A stretch of 64,000 nt of DNA. Origin: Dehalococcoidia bacterium (GTDB lineage Bacteria > Chloroflexota > Dehalococcoidia > Lucifugimonadales > Lucifugimonadaceae). The translations under genes and the position numbers were made by a program. Shown here in pieces: positions 1-8,584 of the stretch (within the stretch, counting starts at the first letter, position 1; the number at the start of each line of letters is the position of its first letter). A model generated the notes under the pieces. That model was not told the DNA's origin. It searched no databases and saw only the letters and a list, made by a program, of their open reading frames with translations. The DNA is taken from positions 151,893-215,892 of the forward strand of contig JANQQP010000019.1 of the NCBI GenBank assembly GCA_028285005.1, given 5' to 3'.

Positions 1-187
1 CGACGTTCTCGCCTTCTAGACCTGTGCGAAGCAGAATCGCCATCAGCTCCGATGTCGACAGGTTCGCGGCACCACGGTTACGCAGGCGTTCGCGGGGTCT
101 TTCCTCGGTAGGAAAATCGCGAATTGCCGGACCCGTCGGTCCGGTCGAGTAGGTTACATTGGCGGACGCTGAGACCACGGCTCTCAT
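1..187 (-). CDS. radC: DNA repair/JAB-domain protein RadC, N-terminal part (cut by window edge)
   Basis: Only the first 62 codons lie inside the window; the gene continues leftward past base 1. Reading from the ATG at 185-187, the peptide carries the RadC N-terminal helix-hairpin-helix-like signature: [14 protein letters not shown], then [19 protein letters not shown]. RadC proteins pair this region with a C-terminal JAB/MPN metalloprotease-like domain, which is not visible here. The family was historically tied to DNA repair, but its biochemical role is unsettled. The start is supported by loss of similarity upstream; only a weak AGG-type ribosome site precedes it. The gene lies 90 nt downstream of the UxuA-like gene on the same strand, so it may be read through from it. 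Confidence 0.85.
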   Translation of the reverse strand, partial: MRAVVSASANVTYSTGPTGPAIRDFPTEERPRERLRNRGAANLSTSELMAILLRTGLEGENV

Positions 188-277
188 CCTGAGACTGTTT
201 CGGTAAAAGAGAGCCTACAGGCACCAGAGACTCAACCCGAATCCCGATGTCACACCCGGCGGTTTCGTCTTAAGAAC

Positions 278-1264
278 CTATGAGGCCGACTGAGCAGCCT
301 GCAACATTGCCCGTGCGTATCCGGTCGTGTACGCGAATCCGGAGTATCTGGTCGAAGAAATACCGGCGAACGGATGGTCCCGGTCTGCGTCGATCAGCGG
401 TGGGTGTTCCGGGTAGATAAGGCGCGGGTACTTCTGTCGCACCAGCTCTCTCATGACCGCGGCCATGTCTACCTCTCCCTCATCCAGGTAGACCTCGGTG
501 TACTTCTGGCCCGGAATCTCCGTCACCACGTTGCGGTAGTGCATGTGGTTGATCTGATCGCGCTCTCCGAAGTAACGGCACACCTCGACCGGGTCTCCGC
601 CCAGCTCACGAGTTACTCCGCAATCGAAAGTGATTCCGTTGTGCGGGCTCGGAACGATGTCAACGAGCTTCTTCCAGCCCTCGATGCTCCCCATGATCTG
701 CTCAGAGCCTCGACTGATCGGCGCCGGCGGATCGTTCGGGTGCAAGGCCAGCCTCACTCCAGCTTCCTCAGCCACCGGCACGACTGCCTTCAGGAAGTAG
801 GTCACGTTCTCCCACATCTCGTCCATTGTGTGGGCACCTTCTTCCGGCAGTGGAGGCAGGTCCTTCACGCGTTCATAGTCGAAAGCTGTGTAGCCTGACC
901 CGCCGCGCCCTTCAGCCTCGTAATATCCCTCCACGATTCTGTGGGCGTAGAAGTTGTACTCCATGACAGGAAGTCCGAGCTTCCCAGCGACCTTGATCGT
1001 CTGAATCACCTTCTCGATGTCTTCATCACGACCCGGCCGGTTGTAGATGGCGTTCGGAAAACCAGCGAACATCTGGTTGAACAGCGTCAGGCCGTGAGTA
1101 GCCAGGCGGTCCATCTTCGCCCGGAGCCCTTCTTCCGTCCACGGCAGGTCTCCGTCGGACATGCAGACATACGTCACGCCGAGTTGCCGAATGCGGCGCA
1201 TCGTGGCGTCTTCCAGGTTGTCCAGGAAGAGAGTGATCTTCGGGCCGTCGGGTGTGTCAGTCAT
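278..1264 (-). CDS. Mannonate dehydratase (UxuA)-family protein
   Basis: A 328-residue TIM-barrel protein of the UxuA family. UxuA dehydrates D-mannonate to 2-keto-3-deoxygluconate in hexuronate catabolism. Family signatures visible are the HPNDPP loop, the metal-ligand Cys in TFDCG, the His in INHMHYRNV and the Asp in YLDEGEVDM; together these match the Mn/Mg site of UxuA. I choose the ATG at 1264 because a GGAG sits six bases upstream; a TTG at 1276 is also in frame. A Gfo/Idh/MocA oxidoreductase lies about 560 bp away on the other strand, consistent with a sugar-acid locus. It is a little shorter than E. coli UxuA, so the exact substrate (mannonate or another aldonate) is not certain. Confidence 0.85.
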   Translation of the reverse strand: MTDTPDGPKITLFLDNLEDATMRRIRQLGVTYVCMSDGDLPWTEEGLRAKMDRLATHGLTLFNQMFAGFPNAIYNRPGRDEDIEKVIQTIKVAGKLGLPVMEYNFYAHRIVEGYYEAEGRGGSGYTAFDYERVKDLPPLPEEGAHTMDEMWENVTYFLKAVVPVAEEAGVRLALHPNDPPAPISRGSEQIMGSIEGWKKLVDIVPSPHNGITFDCGVTRELGGDPVEVCRYFGERDQINHMHYRNVVTEIPGQKYTEVYLDEGEVDMAAVMRELVRQKYPRLIYPEHPPLIDADRDHPFAGISSTRYSGFAYTTGYARAMLQAAQSAS

Positions 1265-1332
1265 ATTCGGCTCCAATTGGTGCGTGAGTCTGTCGCAGAG
1301 CAGACATTACACCTAATCAGAGTTGACAGGGT

Positions 1333-1647
1333 TCAAGAACACTCGACCGCCTCGTCGTTCTCAGCAAGCGACAGGAGCATTCGATACGGGTATATGCCGG
1401 TTTCGTGCCCATCAGACCAGAGAAACTGCAGTGCGTACTTTCCGACGGTTATGAAATCGACCACGATGATATCTTCAGGCACCGTGGCTACATTGAGCAA
1501 TTTCCTGCCGGTCATCTCTTCTATGCAAGAGGCGCACGCGCACTGCAGCCGAAGGTATCGATACGGATACAGACAGGTGCGGTCGTCAGACCACTTGATC
1601 TGCATTCCTTCGCCGGTTCGCTGAACGTCAGTCGGCGTCACTTCCAC
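1333..1647 (-). CDS. DUF971 / GBBH-like N-terminal domain protein
   Basis: A 104-residue protein made up of one DUF971 domain, the domain that also forms the N terminus of gamma-butyrobetaine hydroxylase. Visible hallmarks are IKWSDD, YPYRYLRLQCACASC (three cysteines), the invariant-looking EEMTG, and the closing VGKYALQFLWSDGHETGIYPY block. In many bacteria the stand-alone form is found near Fe-S or metal-related genes, and its function is unresolved. Translation probably starts at GTG 1645-1647 with AGGA about nine bases upstream. It points the same way as the UxuA-like gene but is separated from it by 68 nt. Confidence 0.8.
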   Translation of the reverse strand: MEVTPTDVQRTGEGMQIKWSDDRTCLYPYRYLRLQCACASCIEEMTGRKLLNVATVPEDIIVVDFITVGKYALQFLWSDGHETGIYPYRMLLSLAENDEAVECS

Positions 1648-1823
1648 GGTGTCTGTTCCTGGCTTCTGGTCTAATTTCGGTCAACTACGGCCCAGTCAAT
1701 AAGTGTGCCAGCAAAGCTGCCGTTTCGGGCGCGTGGCAATCCCGGTCATTGTCGGATACTCTTTCGCCGGATCAACGGTCACAGAACGGCGGCATTGATA
1801 GCCGCCGTTTCCAGGAGCAAGTC

Positions 1824-2894
1824 ATGGCGGAAGATACGATTCGAGTCGGGTTCGTCGGAGCAGGCGCAAATACCGGGCTTCGCCATATACCCGGACTGCG
1901 AGCGCAGGCAGGCGTTGAGTTGGCGGGCGTGGCCAACCGATCTCTGGCTTCCAGCCAGCGCGTTTGCGATGAGTATGAGATTGAGAAGGCCTATGACGAC
2001 TGGGTCGACTTGATCGACGATGACGACATCGACGCGGTCTGCATCGGGACATGGCCGTATATGCACAGGACGCTGACTCTCGCGGCCCTGGACGCGGGCA
2101 AACACGTTCTGTGCGAAGCCCGAATGGCGATGGACGCGTCTGAGGCGCATGAGATGCTGGACGCGTCGAAAGCAAATCCTGATCTCGTCACACAGATTGT
2201 CCCGCCGCCGCACATGATGCCGGCAGAGGCGCACCTGATCGACCTCATCACCGATGGCTACATCGGTGAAGTGCTCCACGTGAACATCAGGGCTTTCAAC
2301 GAGATGAACTGGCCTGACAGCAGCAGCCCAGTCCACTGGCGGCACGACCGCGATCTGTCCGGCAACAATGTAATGACCATGGGTATCTGGTACGAGAACC
2401 TGATGCGGCTGGTTGGCCATGCTTCATCGGTGCAGGCGCAGGGACAGACGATCGTGAAGCACCGCGTGAACGCTGATGGCATCCGGACGGAGATGACGAT
2501 CCCGGACCAGCTCGACATCCTCTATTCGCTGGCTGGCGGTGGCACCGTCAACATGTCAGTCGCTACGACCATAGGAACCTTCCAGCCGCCGTTTGACCTG
2601 TGGATCTTCGGCGACCAGGGCACGTTCCACGTTGACACCCCGGACTTCACTCAGCCGGGTTCTCCCCAACTCAGAATCACCAGCGGCAAACGCGGCGACT
2701 CGGAGATGTCTGAGGTGGAGGTGCCGGCGGACAAAGTGGGCGGGTGGCGCGTGGAAGAGGAGTTCATCAACGCCATTCGCGGTGTCGAGCCCATTACGCG
2801 CACGAACTTCACGGACGGCGTCAAGTACATGGAGTTCACAGACGCTGTCCAGGAGGCCTGGCAGTCCGGCTCAAGAGTGAGCCTGCCTCTCTAG
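1824..2894 (+). CDS. Gfo/Idh/MocA family NAD(P)-dependent oxidoreductase
   Basis: A 356-residue oxidoreductase. Residues 6-18 (IRVGFVGAGANTG) form the Rossmann dinucleotide loop, followed by a DxDDIDAVCIGTWPYMH segment typical of the family. The usual EKP catalytic motif is replaced by CEARMAM near residue 98, so the family lysine is not in its normal place. The C-terminal half is the alpha/beta substrate domain with an HWRHDRDLSGNN loop. The family oxidises or reduces sugars, inositols or sugar acids. I choose the ATG at 1824 because AGGAG stands seven bases upstream; the open frame extends further 5' without a better start. A strong hairpin follows the stop. Confidence 0.85.
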   Translation: MAEDTIRVGFVGAGANTGLRHIPGLRAQAGVELAGVANRSLASSQRVCDEYEIEKAYDDWVDLIDDDDIDAVCIGTWPYMHRTLTLAALDAGKHVLCEARMAMDASEAHEMLDASKANPDLVTQIVPPPHMMPAEAHLIDLITDGYIGEVLHVNIRAFNEMNWPDSSSPVHWRHDRDLSGNNVMTMGIWYENLMRLVGHASSVQAQGQTIVKHRVNADGIRTEMTIPDQLDILYSLAGGGTVNMSVATTIGTFQPPFDLWIFGDQGTFHVDTPDFTQPGSPQLRITSGKRGDSEMSEVEVPADKVGGWRVEEEFINAIRGVEPITRTNFTDGVKYMEFTDAVQEAWQSGSRVSLPL

Positions 2895-2913
2895 AAAACG
2901 CTTTTAGTTAGAT

Positions 2914-2943
2914 GCCCGGTCCGGCTCATATTCCGGACCGGGC
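2914..2943. terminator. Perfect 11-bp hairpin between convergent genes
   Basis: Arms GCCCGGTCCGG (2914-2924) and CCGGACCGGGC (2933-2943) are perfectly complementary around an 8-base loop. It lies 20 bp after the oxidoreductase stop and about 95 bp after the end of the convergent von Willebrand gene. Neither strand has a U-run after the stem, so it may stabilise 3' ends or work with Rho instead of acting as a classic intrinsic terminator. A second, wider 9-bp inverted repeat (2956-2964 with 2998-3006) follows. Confidence 0.5.
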
Positions 2944-3037
2944 ACAAAGTACGGGGGAACTGGCGGCGGCAACCCCGGGGCCATGGGACGGTCGCCAGCC
3001 AGTTCCATACCGTCAGGCTATGAATGCGGCGATTGGC

Positions 3038-5089
3038 CTAGTCATTCGATAGAACTCCGAGCTCAATCGCTGTGTTGAGTAACGAGAGCAACTCTCTCTC
3101 CTCAGAGGGTGATTCAAGGTCCGCGACTGCAGCCGCCAGCGTGCTGACCACATGAAGCGGGTCAACCTCGACGAAGAAGGGGCTCCGGCGCAGAATCTCT
3201 GCGACCGCCATCACCGAAGATGTGAACCGGAAGCGGGGAGAAGCTGACTCGAATGGACGATCGACTTCGCTGAAACTGATGTCCCGCTCTTTTTCGAAGG
3301 CCGCCCCGGTTTCCGGATCCAGCCAACGAAGCCGCACAACTCCCAGATCGTCGGCTGCTCCATCCTTTAGCTTCAACTCGTACATCGCCGTGACCGTATG
3401 CCCGGCGCCGATCTCTCCAGCGTCGATCGAGTCGTCACGGAACTGTTCGGTCTCCAGCGAGCGATTCTCGTAGCCGACCAGTCGATACGACTCAACGGCC
3501 GCTTCATCGAACTCCAGCTGCACTTTGGCGTCCCGCGCCACGATCTCAAGCAGACCCGTGATATCAGTACCCAGGACTTTGCGGGCTTCTGCGGCGGTAT
3601 CGATGTAGGCGTAGCTTCCGTCCCCGCGGTTGGCCAGTTGCTCAAGCAACACATCGTTGAAGTTGCCGAGCCCGACACCGACGGTAGACAGGAAGATGCC
3701 GTCACGGGCGAACTCGCTAATGTCGTCGAGCAAGCCGCCTGGCTCGGTTGTGCCGACATTGGCCACACCGTCGGAGAGCAGGATTACGTGATTGCTCTTG
3801 TCGTCGGCGAAGTTTTCCTCTGCAAGTGTGAAGCCAAGTCTCAGACCGGCCTGAGCGTTCGTGCTCCCATCCGGGTGCAACCTGGAAACCACGGAGCGCG
3901 CCTCATTCAGGTCACCCGTCGGCCTCAACTGAGTCATCGCTTGAGTGCTGTAGGTCACGACGCCGACGGTGTCGCCCTCTCTCAGGCTGTCCAGCAGCGT
4001 GAAGATTCCCTGTTGCACAAGGCTAATTCGATTGCCCTGGCTCATGGATCCTGAAGTATCGATCACCAGCACGATGTTTGCTGATCTCCGCTCGAACGGA
4101 TCGACGTCTATGGCGCTCACACCGACACGCAGTAGATAGGTGCCATCGTCGGAGTACGGCGAGAGCGCTCCCTCGATGTGACCATCGAGTGCGTCGATAG
4201 CCGGCGGGTAATCCTGGTCGAAGTAGTTGATGTACTCCTCGACCCTTACCGATGCAGGTGGCGGAATACGCCCTGAGTCCAGGTAGCCGCGACCCACTGT
4301 GTAGGACGCCGTATCGACATCCATTGAAAAGGTCGAGATCGGTTCGGCAGATACATCAACAAACGGGTTGACGCCATAGTTTTGGAAGAAGGTCAGGTCG
4401 AGTGGAATCTCCGCGTCCTGAAGATCGCTCCAGTCCCCGTTCATCAATCGAACGACGATCTCTTCTTGCTGGTCGGGAGTGATCCCGTAACCGCTTGAGG
4501 ACACAGCGAGGGTCACGATCTCCTGAGCCTGCTCTCGGGTGATCTGCGATGGGAGCTGCGACCCGCCAGGTCCGATAATGGGCAGGACATCGCCGATGGC
4601 TGCGACGGTGGTCCGAGAATCCAATACCGCTACGGGCGGAATCGGCAGAAGACCACCGGCTGACGCAGGTGCGGCCGTGGCTGTCGCTGCGAAAACAGGT
4701 GGAGCGACAGTTGTTGCCGAAGTAGTGGCAGTCGGCCTCGCGGTCTGGGCAGACGGCTGATCGGTTTCAATGCCCCGCCACTGTTCCTGTCCAATAGTAG
4801 ACTCACTCTGCGAGGCAAACCGGTCGTCACTCGTGGTTTCTGACAGGGCGACATAAATCACCGCCACCACTGCGAAGAGGCCAAGAACGGCAGCAGTTGC
4901 CGCGATGCGCATCGTGAGCCGGCGCACTGCCCACCTGAAGCCAAACAGCCTTTGCCAGGCAGGAGCCACATCCTGCGGGCCGAGTCGCGGCTCCAGCTCC
5001 TCCCAGAGATCGGGTGGCGCTTTCAGGTCATTGCGCTGGTCACTGAACCAGCGGCTCATTTCGCTTTCTAAAGATCGGTCAGGAGCCAC
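3038..5089 (-). CDS. Membrane-anchored von Willebrand factor type A protein with anti-sigma-like N terminus
   Basis: A 683-residue protein. Residues 1-58 are a short, probably cytosolic segment; 60-82 form a single transmembrane helix; 90-180 are a Ser/Thr/Ala-rich linker; 240-300 match the YfbK-type vWF N-terminal domain (PFVDVSAEPISTFSMDVDTASY); 338 onward is a vWA domain with an intact MIDAS start, DTSGSMS at 344-350. The C terminus resembles DUF3520. The GTG start lies 4 nt after the upstream sigma-factor stop, and GAGGAG overlaps that stop, so the two are translationally coupled. By position and topology it is a plausible anti-sigma factor whose extracellular vWA domain senses a ligand; that role is inference. 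vWA/YfbK proteins next to ECF sigma factors are known elsewhere. Confidence 0.8.
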   Translation of the reverse strand: MAPDRSLESEMSRWFSDQRNDLKAPPDLWEELEPRLGPQDVAPAWQRLFGFRWAVRRLTMRIAATAAVLGLFAVVAVIYVALSETTSDDRFASQSESTIGQEQWRGIETDQPSAQTARPTATTSATTVAPPVFAATATAAPASAGGLLPIPPVAVLDSRTTVAAIGDVLPIIGPGGSQLPSQITREQAQEIVTLAVSSSGYGITPDQQEEIVVRLMNGDWSDLQDAEIPLDLTFFQNYGVNPFVDVSAEPISTFSMDVDTASYTVGRGYLDSGRIPPPASVRVEEYINYFDQDYPPAIDALDGHIEGALSPYSDDGTYLLRVGVSAIDVDPFERRSANIVLVIDTSGSMSQGNRISLVQQGIFTLLDSLREGDTVGVVTYSTQAMTQLRPTGDLNEARSVVSRLHPDGSTNAQAGLRLGFTLAEENFADDKSNHVILLSDGVANVGTTEPGGLLDDISEFARDGIFLSTVGVGLGNFNDVLLEQLANRGDGSYAYIDTAAEARKVLGTDITGLLEIVARDAKVQLEFDEAAVESYRLVGYENRSLETEQFRDDSIDAGEIGAGHTVTAMYELKLKDGAADDLGVVRLRWLDPETGAAFEKERDISFSEVDRPFESASPRFRFTSSVMAVAEILRRSPFFVEVDPLHVVSTLAAAVADLESPSEERELLSLLNTAIELGVLSND

Positions 5090-5093
5090 TTCA

Positions 5094-5654
5094 CTACTCC
5101 TCTAGCGCCATGACAAGCGACGGCGCTGTAGCGTCAAAATGGGTTCTCAAACTCGCAAGGCCCCTGTGAATTCGGCTCTTTACCGTCCCTTCGGCCCACT
5201 TGAGCGTCTGCGCTATCTCTTTGATACTCATCTCGGCGAAGTACCTGAGCACAATGGCTTCACGCGTACGGTCGTCCAGTGTGTAGAGCGCAGCCTGAAT
5301 CTCTTGCTGCCGCTCTGATTCAAGTACCGCTTCGAGGCCATCAACCGTGGTGGCAGGTCTCGTGGCCGCAGCATCGAGCGGCGATTGAGAGTGCTGTTTT
5401 CGTCTTCGCTGACTCATAACCTGGTTGACCAGTATTCGGACAAGCCAGGCCTTGAGATTTGTGCCGGCTTTGAAGCGCGGGATGCCTTTCCAGGCGAGTA
5501 GTAGCGACGACTGGACGATGTCCTCTGCTGCCGCGCGATCACGCGTCATCAGAAATGCCGTGCCAAAAAGGGTGTCTCCGTACGTTTCGACTATGTATCG
5601 AAAGGCGTCCCGGTTACCCTGCTGGCACTCGATGACAACATCGGTCTCGTCCAT
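5094..5654 (-). CDS. RNA polymerase sigma factor, ECF (sigma-70) family
   Basis: A 186-residue ECF sigma factor with region 2 (FRYIVETYGDTLFGTAFLMTRDRAAAEDIVQSSLLLAW) and region 4 (LDDRTREAIVLRYFAEMSIKEIAQTLKWAEGTVKSRIHRG, a clear helix-turn-helix). It directs RNA polymerase to alternative promoters. The ATG at 5652-5654 has GGGAGGG upstream. The next gene on this strand is the vWA membrane protein, overlapping its ribosome site with this gene's stop, which is the usual sigma/anti-sigma order. A GGAAC-N17-CGTT element about 50 bp upstream looks like an autoregulated ECF promoter. Confidence 0.92.
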   Translation of the reverse strand: MDETDVVIECQQGNRDAFRYIVETYGDTLFGTAFLMTRDRAAAEDIVQSSLLLAWKGIPRFKAGTNLKAWLVRILVNQVMSQRRRKQHSQSPLDAAATRPATTVDGLEAVLESERQQEIQAALYTLDDRTREAIVLRYFAEMSIKEIAQTLKWAEGTVKSRIHRGLASLRTHFDATAPSLVMALEE

Positions 5655-5704
5655 TCACCACCCTCCCTGACGAAGGTGCTCCGCACTTTGGAGTTGACAG
5701 ATAA

Positions 5705-5730
5705 AACGTCATCAGTCTCGAAAATGTTCC
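5705..5730 (-). promoter_or_regulatory. Candidate ECF-type promoter of the sigma/vWA operon
   Basis: On the minus strand GGAAC (5726-5730) and CGTT (5705-5708) are separated by 17 bases. This matches the general GGAAC-N16-18-CGTY architecture of ECF sigma promoters and lies about 50 bp upstream of the sigma-factor ATG. It suggests autoregulation. The call is by eye, with no expression evidence. Confidence 0.5.
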
Positions 5731-5856
5731 CTGCAGTGGCGTTTGCAGTTGGAATCGAACTTGATTGGCTACTTGATGGAACGACCCAGGGCGCAGGCCG
5801 CTGAACGGGAAAAGCCGATCAATCCGAAGACAATGCGCTTCAGGCCATTCGCTGTC

Positions 5857-7476
5857 TTAGAGCCTGTCATGAGCGAGCGTCACCTCGACATCGACATCCG
5901 GCTCGACAGACTGCGCACCGTAGCTGTTCTTCCATGCGTTGAAGCCGCCTGTAAGGGCGTAGGCGTCCCATCCCATGGCCTTCAGTTCGTGCGCCACACG
6001 GGCGCTGGTGGCTTCATCCTGTCAAGTGCAATAGGCGACGACAGCTCTATCCGGTGTCATTCCTCTCGCCCAGTCCACCACTCGATCTGCTGGGACGCGG
6101 ATGTCGCCAGGTAGCCGACCGTTGTCGTGCTCGTAGCTCATGCGAGACCTGACATCCAGGATTATCGGCGGCTCACTTCCCTCGAGCAGTTGATGAAGTT
6201 CTGGCACGCCGATTCGCGGCACGGTCTCATCGTGATCGCCAAAGATGCCGGCTGCGTCCGACTCTCGCTCTTCGTCATGCACGGAGCCGCTGATCCGCTT
6301 CGCATACCAGGTAGTGATTGGAGTGGCGCTGGCACCGTGCAGAACCGTTGAAACCAACACCACAAGACCGACGACTGCGAGAAGGAGTTCGGACTCTTCA
6401 AGATCCGCCTGTACAACCAGTAGGGCGAGCAACAGAGAGTTGAGACCTCTTGGCCCAAACCAGGCAATGAACGCGCGGGCTTCCCAGCTCATCTTTGCCC
6501 TTAAGAGGACGAGACCGAGCGACAGAGGGCGAATTACGAATATGACAAGTGCTGCCAGGCCGATAGTCGGCCACAGTGGAGCATCGGGGAGCACGCCGGA
6601 TAAGACGATGCCGAAGAGAATGAATGACAGCAGCATCGACATTTCAGAAGTGACTTCGCCGTATTCCAGGAAGCAGTCACACAGCGTTTGATTCAGCAGC
6701 ACCACTGCGAGTCCTGCGGCGAAGGCCGCTAAGAATCCATCTCCACCGGCTGCGGTGCCGGCTGCATAGGCTCCAAGCACGATTCCGAGACCATAGATCG
6801 ACTGAAGCTCCCTTCGAATCGGAGTCATCTTGTCGATCTGAAACATTGCCCAGGAACCAATTCCACCGATCGCGAACCCGATGGCTGGGCCGACAATCAG
6901 TAGGTTGGTAAGAAAGGTAGACCACTCACCGAACGACCTGCTCGCTGGACCCGCGACAGCGATCAGAATCAGGATTGTCGGCAGAACTACTACGTCATTC
7001 ATGCCTGCTTCTATGCGAAGCGCCTGTCGAACTGATCTTGGTATACGCGTGTCGCGGATCACTTCCCGAAGAACGACGGGGTCTGTTGAGGCAAGAATGG
7101 CGCCGCCCATGAATGCGATCAGCACAGGCAGCCCGATGAGCCAGGTGATTGACCCGGCGCCCAGCAGAATGATGATCACTGTTCCTGGTCCGAGCACAAG
7201 CACCGGAATCAGCCAGCGCGCTCGTAGTTCTTCGATCTGGAGCTTCACGGCGTCGAGGAACAGGACTAGGGCAAGCGTCAGTGTGGCGACGATCTCCAGG
7301 ATCTCGTCATGCGCGTCCAGCTCGACAAGACCCAATCCGCCTTCACCGATGGAGAGACCAAGGAGGAGAAACAGAAAGGCGAACGACAGTGGCGATCGAT
7401 CGACGAGTCCAGAGACGAGTGGTGTCGCCAGCAGCACGATGGCTATGAGGGCGAATCCGGCTACGATCTCGTTCAT
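5857..7476 (-). CDS. Cation:proton antiporter (CPA-type) fused to a rhodanese domain, with in-frame UGA (possible selenocysteine)
   Basis: Residues 1 to about 400 form a multi-helix sodium/proton exchanger module: FLLLGLSIGEGGLGL, FMGGAILASTDPVVL, GMNDVVVLP, WFGPRGLNSLL. After a charged linker (HDEERESD), residues about 425-539 form a rhodanese domain with the HDNGRLPGDIRVP approach and the YCT active-site loop. The first in-frame stop is the TGA at 6022-6024 (codon 485), directly after YCT. Behind it the frame stays open and reads QDEATSAR, then MGWDAYALTGGFNAW, to a TAA at 5857-5859. Homologues, as I know them, read YCTCPNEATSAR, so the UGA sits at a Cys position. It could be selenocysteine, a fresh nonsense mutation, or a sequence error; terminated at the UGA the protein would be 484 residues. 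The ATG at 7476 is chosen because it begins the first helix; no clear ribosome site is visible. Confidence 0.75.
5991..6005 (-). promoter_or_regulatory. Stem-loop downstream of in-frame UGA (candidate bacterial SECIS)
   Basis: In the transcript, GCGCC (6005-6001) and GGCGC (5995-5991) form a perfect 5-bp stem with loop CGUGU; the loop begins 22 nt after the UGA and has G at its second position. This fits the relaxed bacterial SECIS rule as I recall it (apical loop roughly 16-37 nt from UGA, G among the first two loop bases). A competing stem, GCCAC with GUGGC (6012-6008 and 5997-5993), is also possible. GC-rich coding DNA gives such stems by chance. Confidence 0.3.
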
Positions 7477-7555
7477 GTGACGATTGTACTTGTGCGCGCA
7501 ACTAGTGGTTGCCCGAGTTTGGCCGTCCGTTACCCTCGTGGCGTAAGCTGCCAGA

Positions 7556-8557
7556 ATGCCTTCAACTATCGACATTCAGCACTTCACCACAGACCTTGAA
7601 CCCGGTCTCCACGAGTTCATCGTCACAAGGCGTCACCATTCCGGTGAACTGATCGAGATTCCGGTTGCAGTCATCCGCGGTTCCAAACCAGGAGCGACCT
7701 TCGCCGTGATGTCGGGAATGCATGCAGGCGAGTACTCAGGGATTCTCGCCGCGCAGAGGCTGATCCAACATGTCCAGCCTCAGTCGCTCAGCGGAACGCT
7801 GATCGTCATCCCGGTGATCTCTACCCGCGCGTTCATGGAACGCAACATGCAACTCAGTCCGGTTGACCAAAAGGAGCTCCACTTCCAGCGACCGGGAAAC
7901 CCTGACGGCACTTTCTCTGAGTGTCTGATCGACACACTGTTCCGGATCGTCTCGCCTGCGAGCTACTTGATCGATTCACACGCAGGCGAGATGGCCCAGG
8001 CATTGATGCCGTGGGTTCCGATACCGATGATCGGCCCGAAGGTTTTGCAGGAGAGTTCGTACAACCTGGCTCTGGGATTCGATGTGCCGTACATAGAGCC
8101 GAGGCACGACGTCGATTCGATCCCGGCACTCTGCGTGGCGCTGACTGAATCGGATGTCGCAAACATCTGGGTTGAGTGTGGGATGCAAGGAGTCCCGAGC
8201 GAGAGGGACATCAGAACCCACTTTGATGGCTATATCGCCGCTCTCAAGACGGTCGGCATGCTTGAGGGACCTCCGGCCCGGCCTGCACAGTCAGTTCTGC
8301 GGGGTAGCGGCAAACAGATCAACTCGACTAAGAGCGGAATCTGGCAGCCGGCGATACGTGAAGGCGACGTGGTGGAGGAAGGACAGTTACTCGGTCGACT
8401 CACCGACTATTTCGGCAACGTGATTCAGGAATTCCACGCTGAGGCGAAGTCGCTGATCCTCTACTACTGGAGCAGCCCGGCCATCAACGCCAAACGAACT
8501 CCTCACGGCTACAACTGGCACAACGGGCTCGTGCGGCTGATCGAACTTGAAGATTGA
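7556..8557 (+). CDS. Succinylglutamate desuccinylase/aspartoacylase (AstE/AspA) family deacylase
   Basis: A 333-residue zinc deacylase of the M14-like AstE/AspA group. The zinc-site motif HxxE is visible in SGMHAGEYSG (about residue 59) and the third ligand His in LIDSHAGE (about 142). A C-terminal beta domain around residues 255-310 (SGIWQPAIREGDVVEEGQLLGRLTDYFGN) is the lipoyl-like fold seen in COG3608 predicted deacylases. The family removes acyl groups from amino acids; the substrate cannot be read from sequence. It is divergent from the antiporter-rhodanese gene across an 80-bp gap and sits between two antiporter genes. Confidence 0.85.
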   Translation: MPSTIDIQHFTTDLEPGLHEFIVTRRHHSGELIEIPVAVIRGSKPGATFAVMSGMHAGEYSGILAAQRLIQHVQPQSLSGTLIVIPVISTRAFMERNMQLSPVDQKELHFQRPGNPDGTFSECLIDTLFRIVSPASYLIDSHAGEMAQALMPWVPIPMIGPKVLQESSYNLALGFDVPYIEPRHDVDSIPALCVALTESDVANIWVECGMQGVPSERDIRTHFDGYIAALKTVGMLEGPPARPAQSVLRGSGKQINSTKSGIWQPAIREGDVVEEGQLLGRLTDYFGNVIQEFHAEAKSLILYYWSSPAINAKRTPHGYNWHNGLVRLIELED

Positions 8558-8584
8558 GACTCACTCGCGCAGACGCGAAAAGAG

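Noticed and set aside
5743..6114. Plus-strand open frame of 123 codons
   Set aside because: It lies antisense to the conserved rhodanese part of the antiporter fusion, has no ribosome site and no family resemblance.
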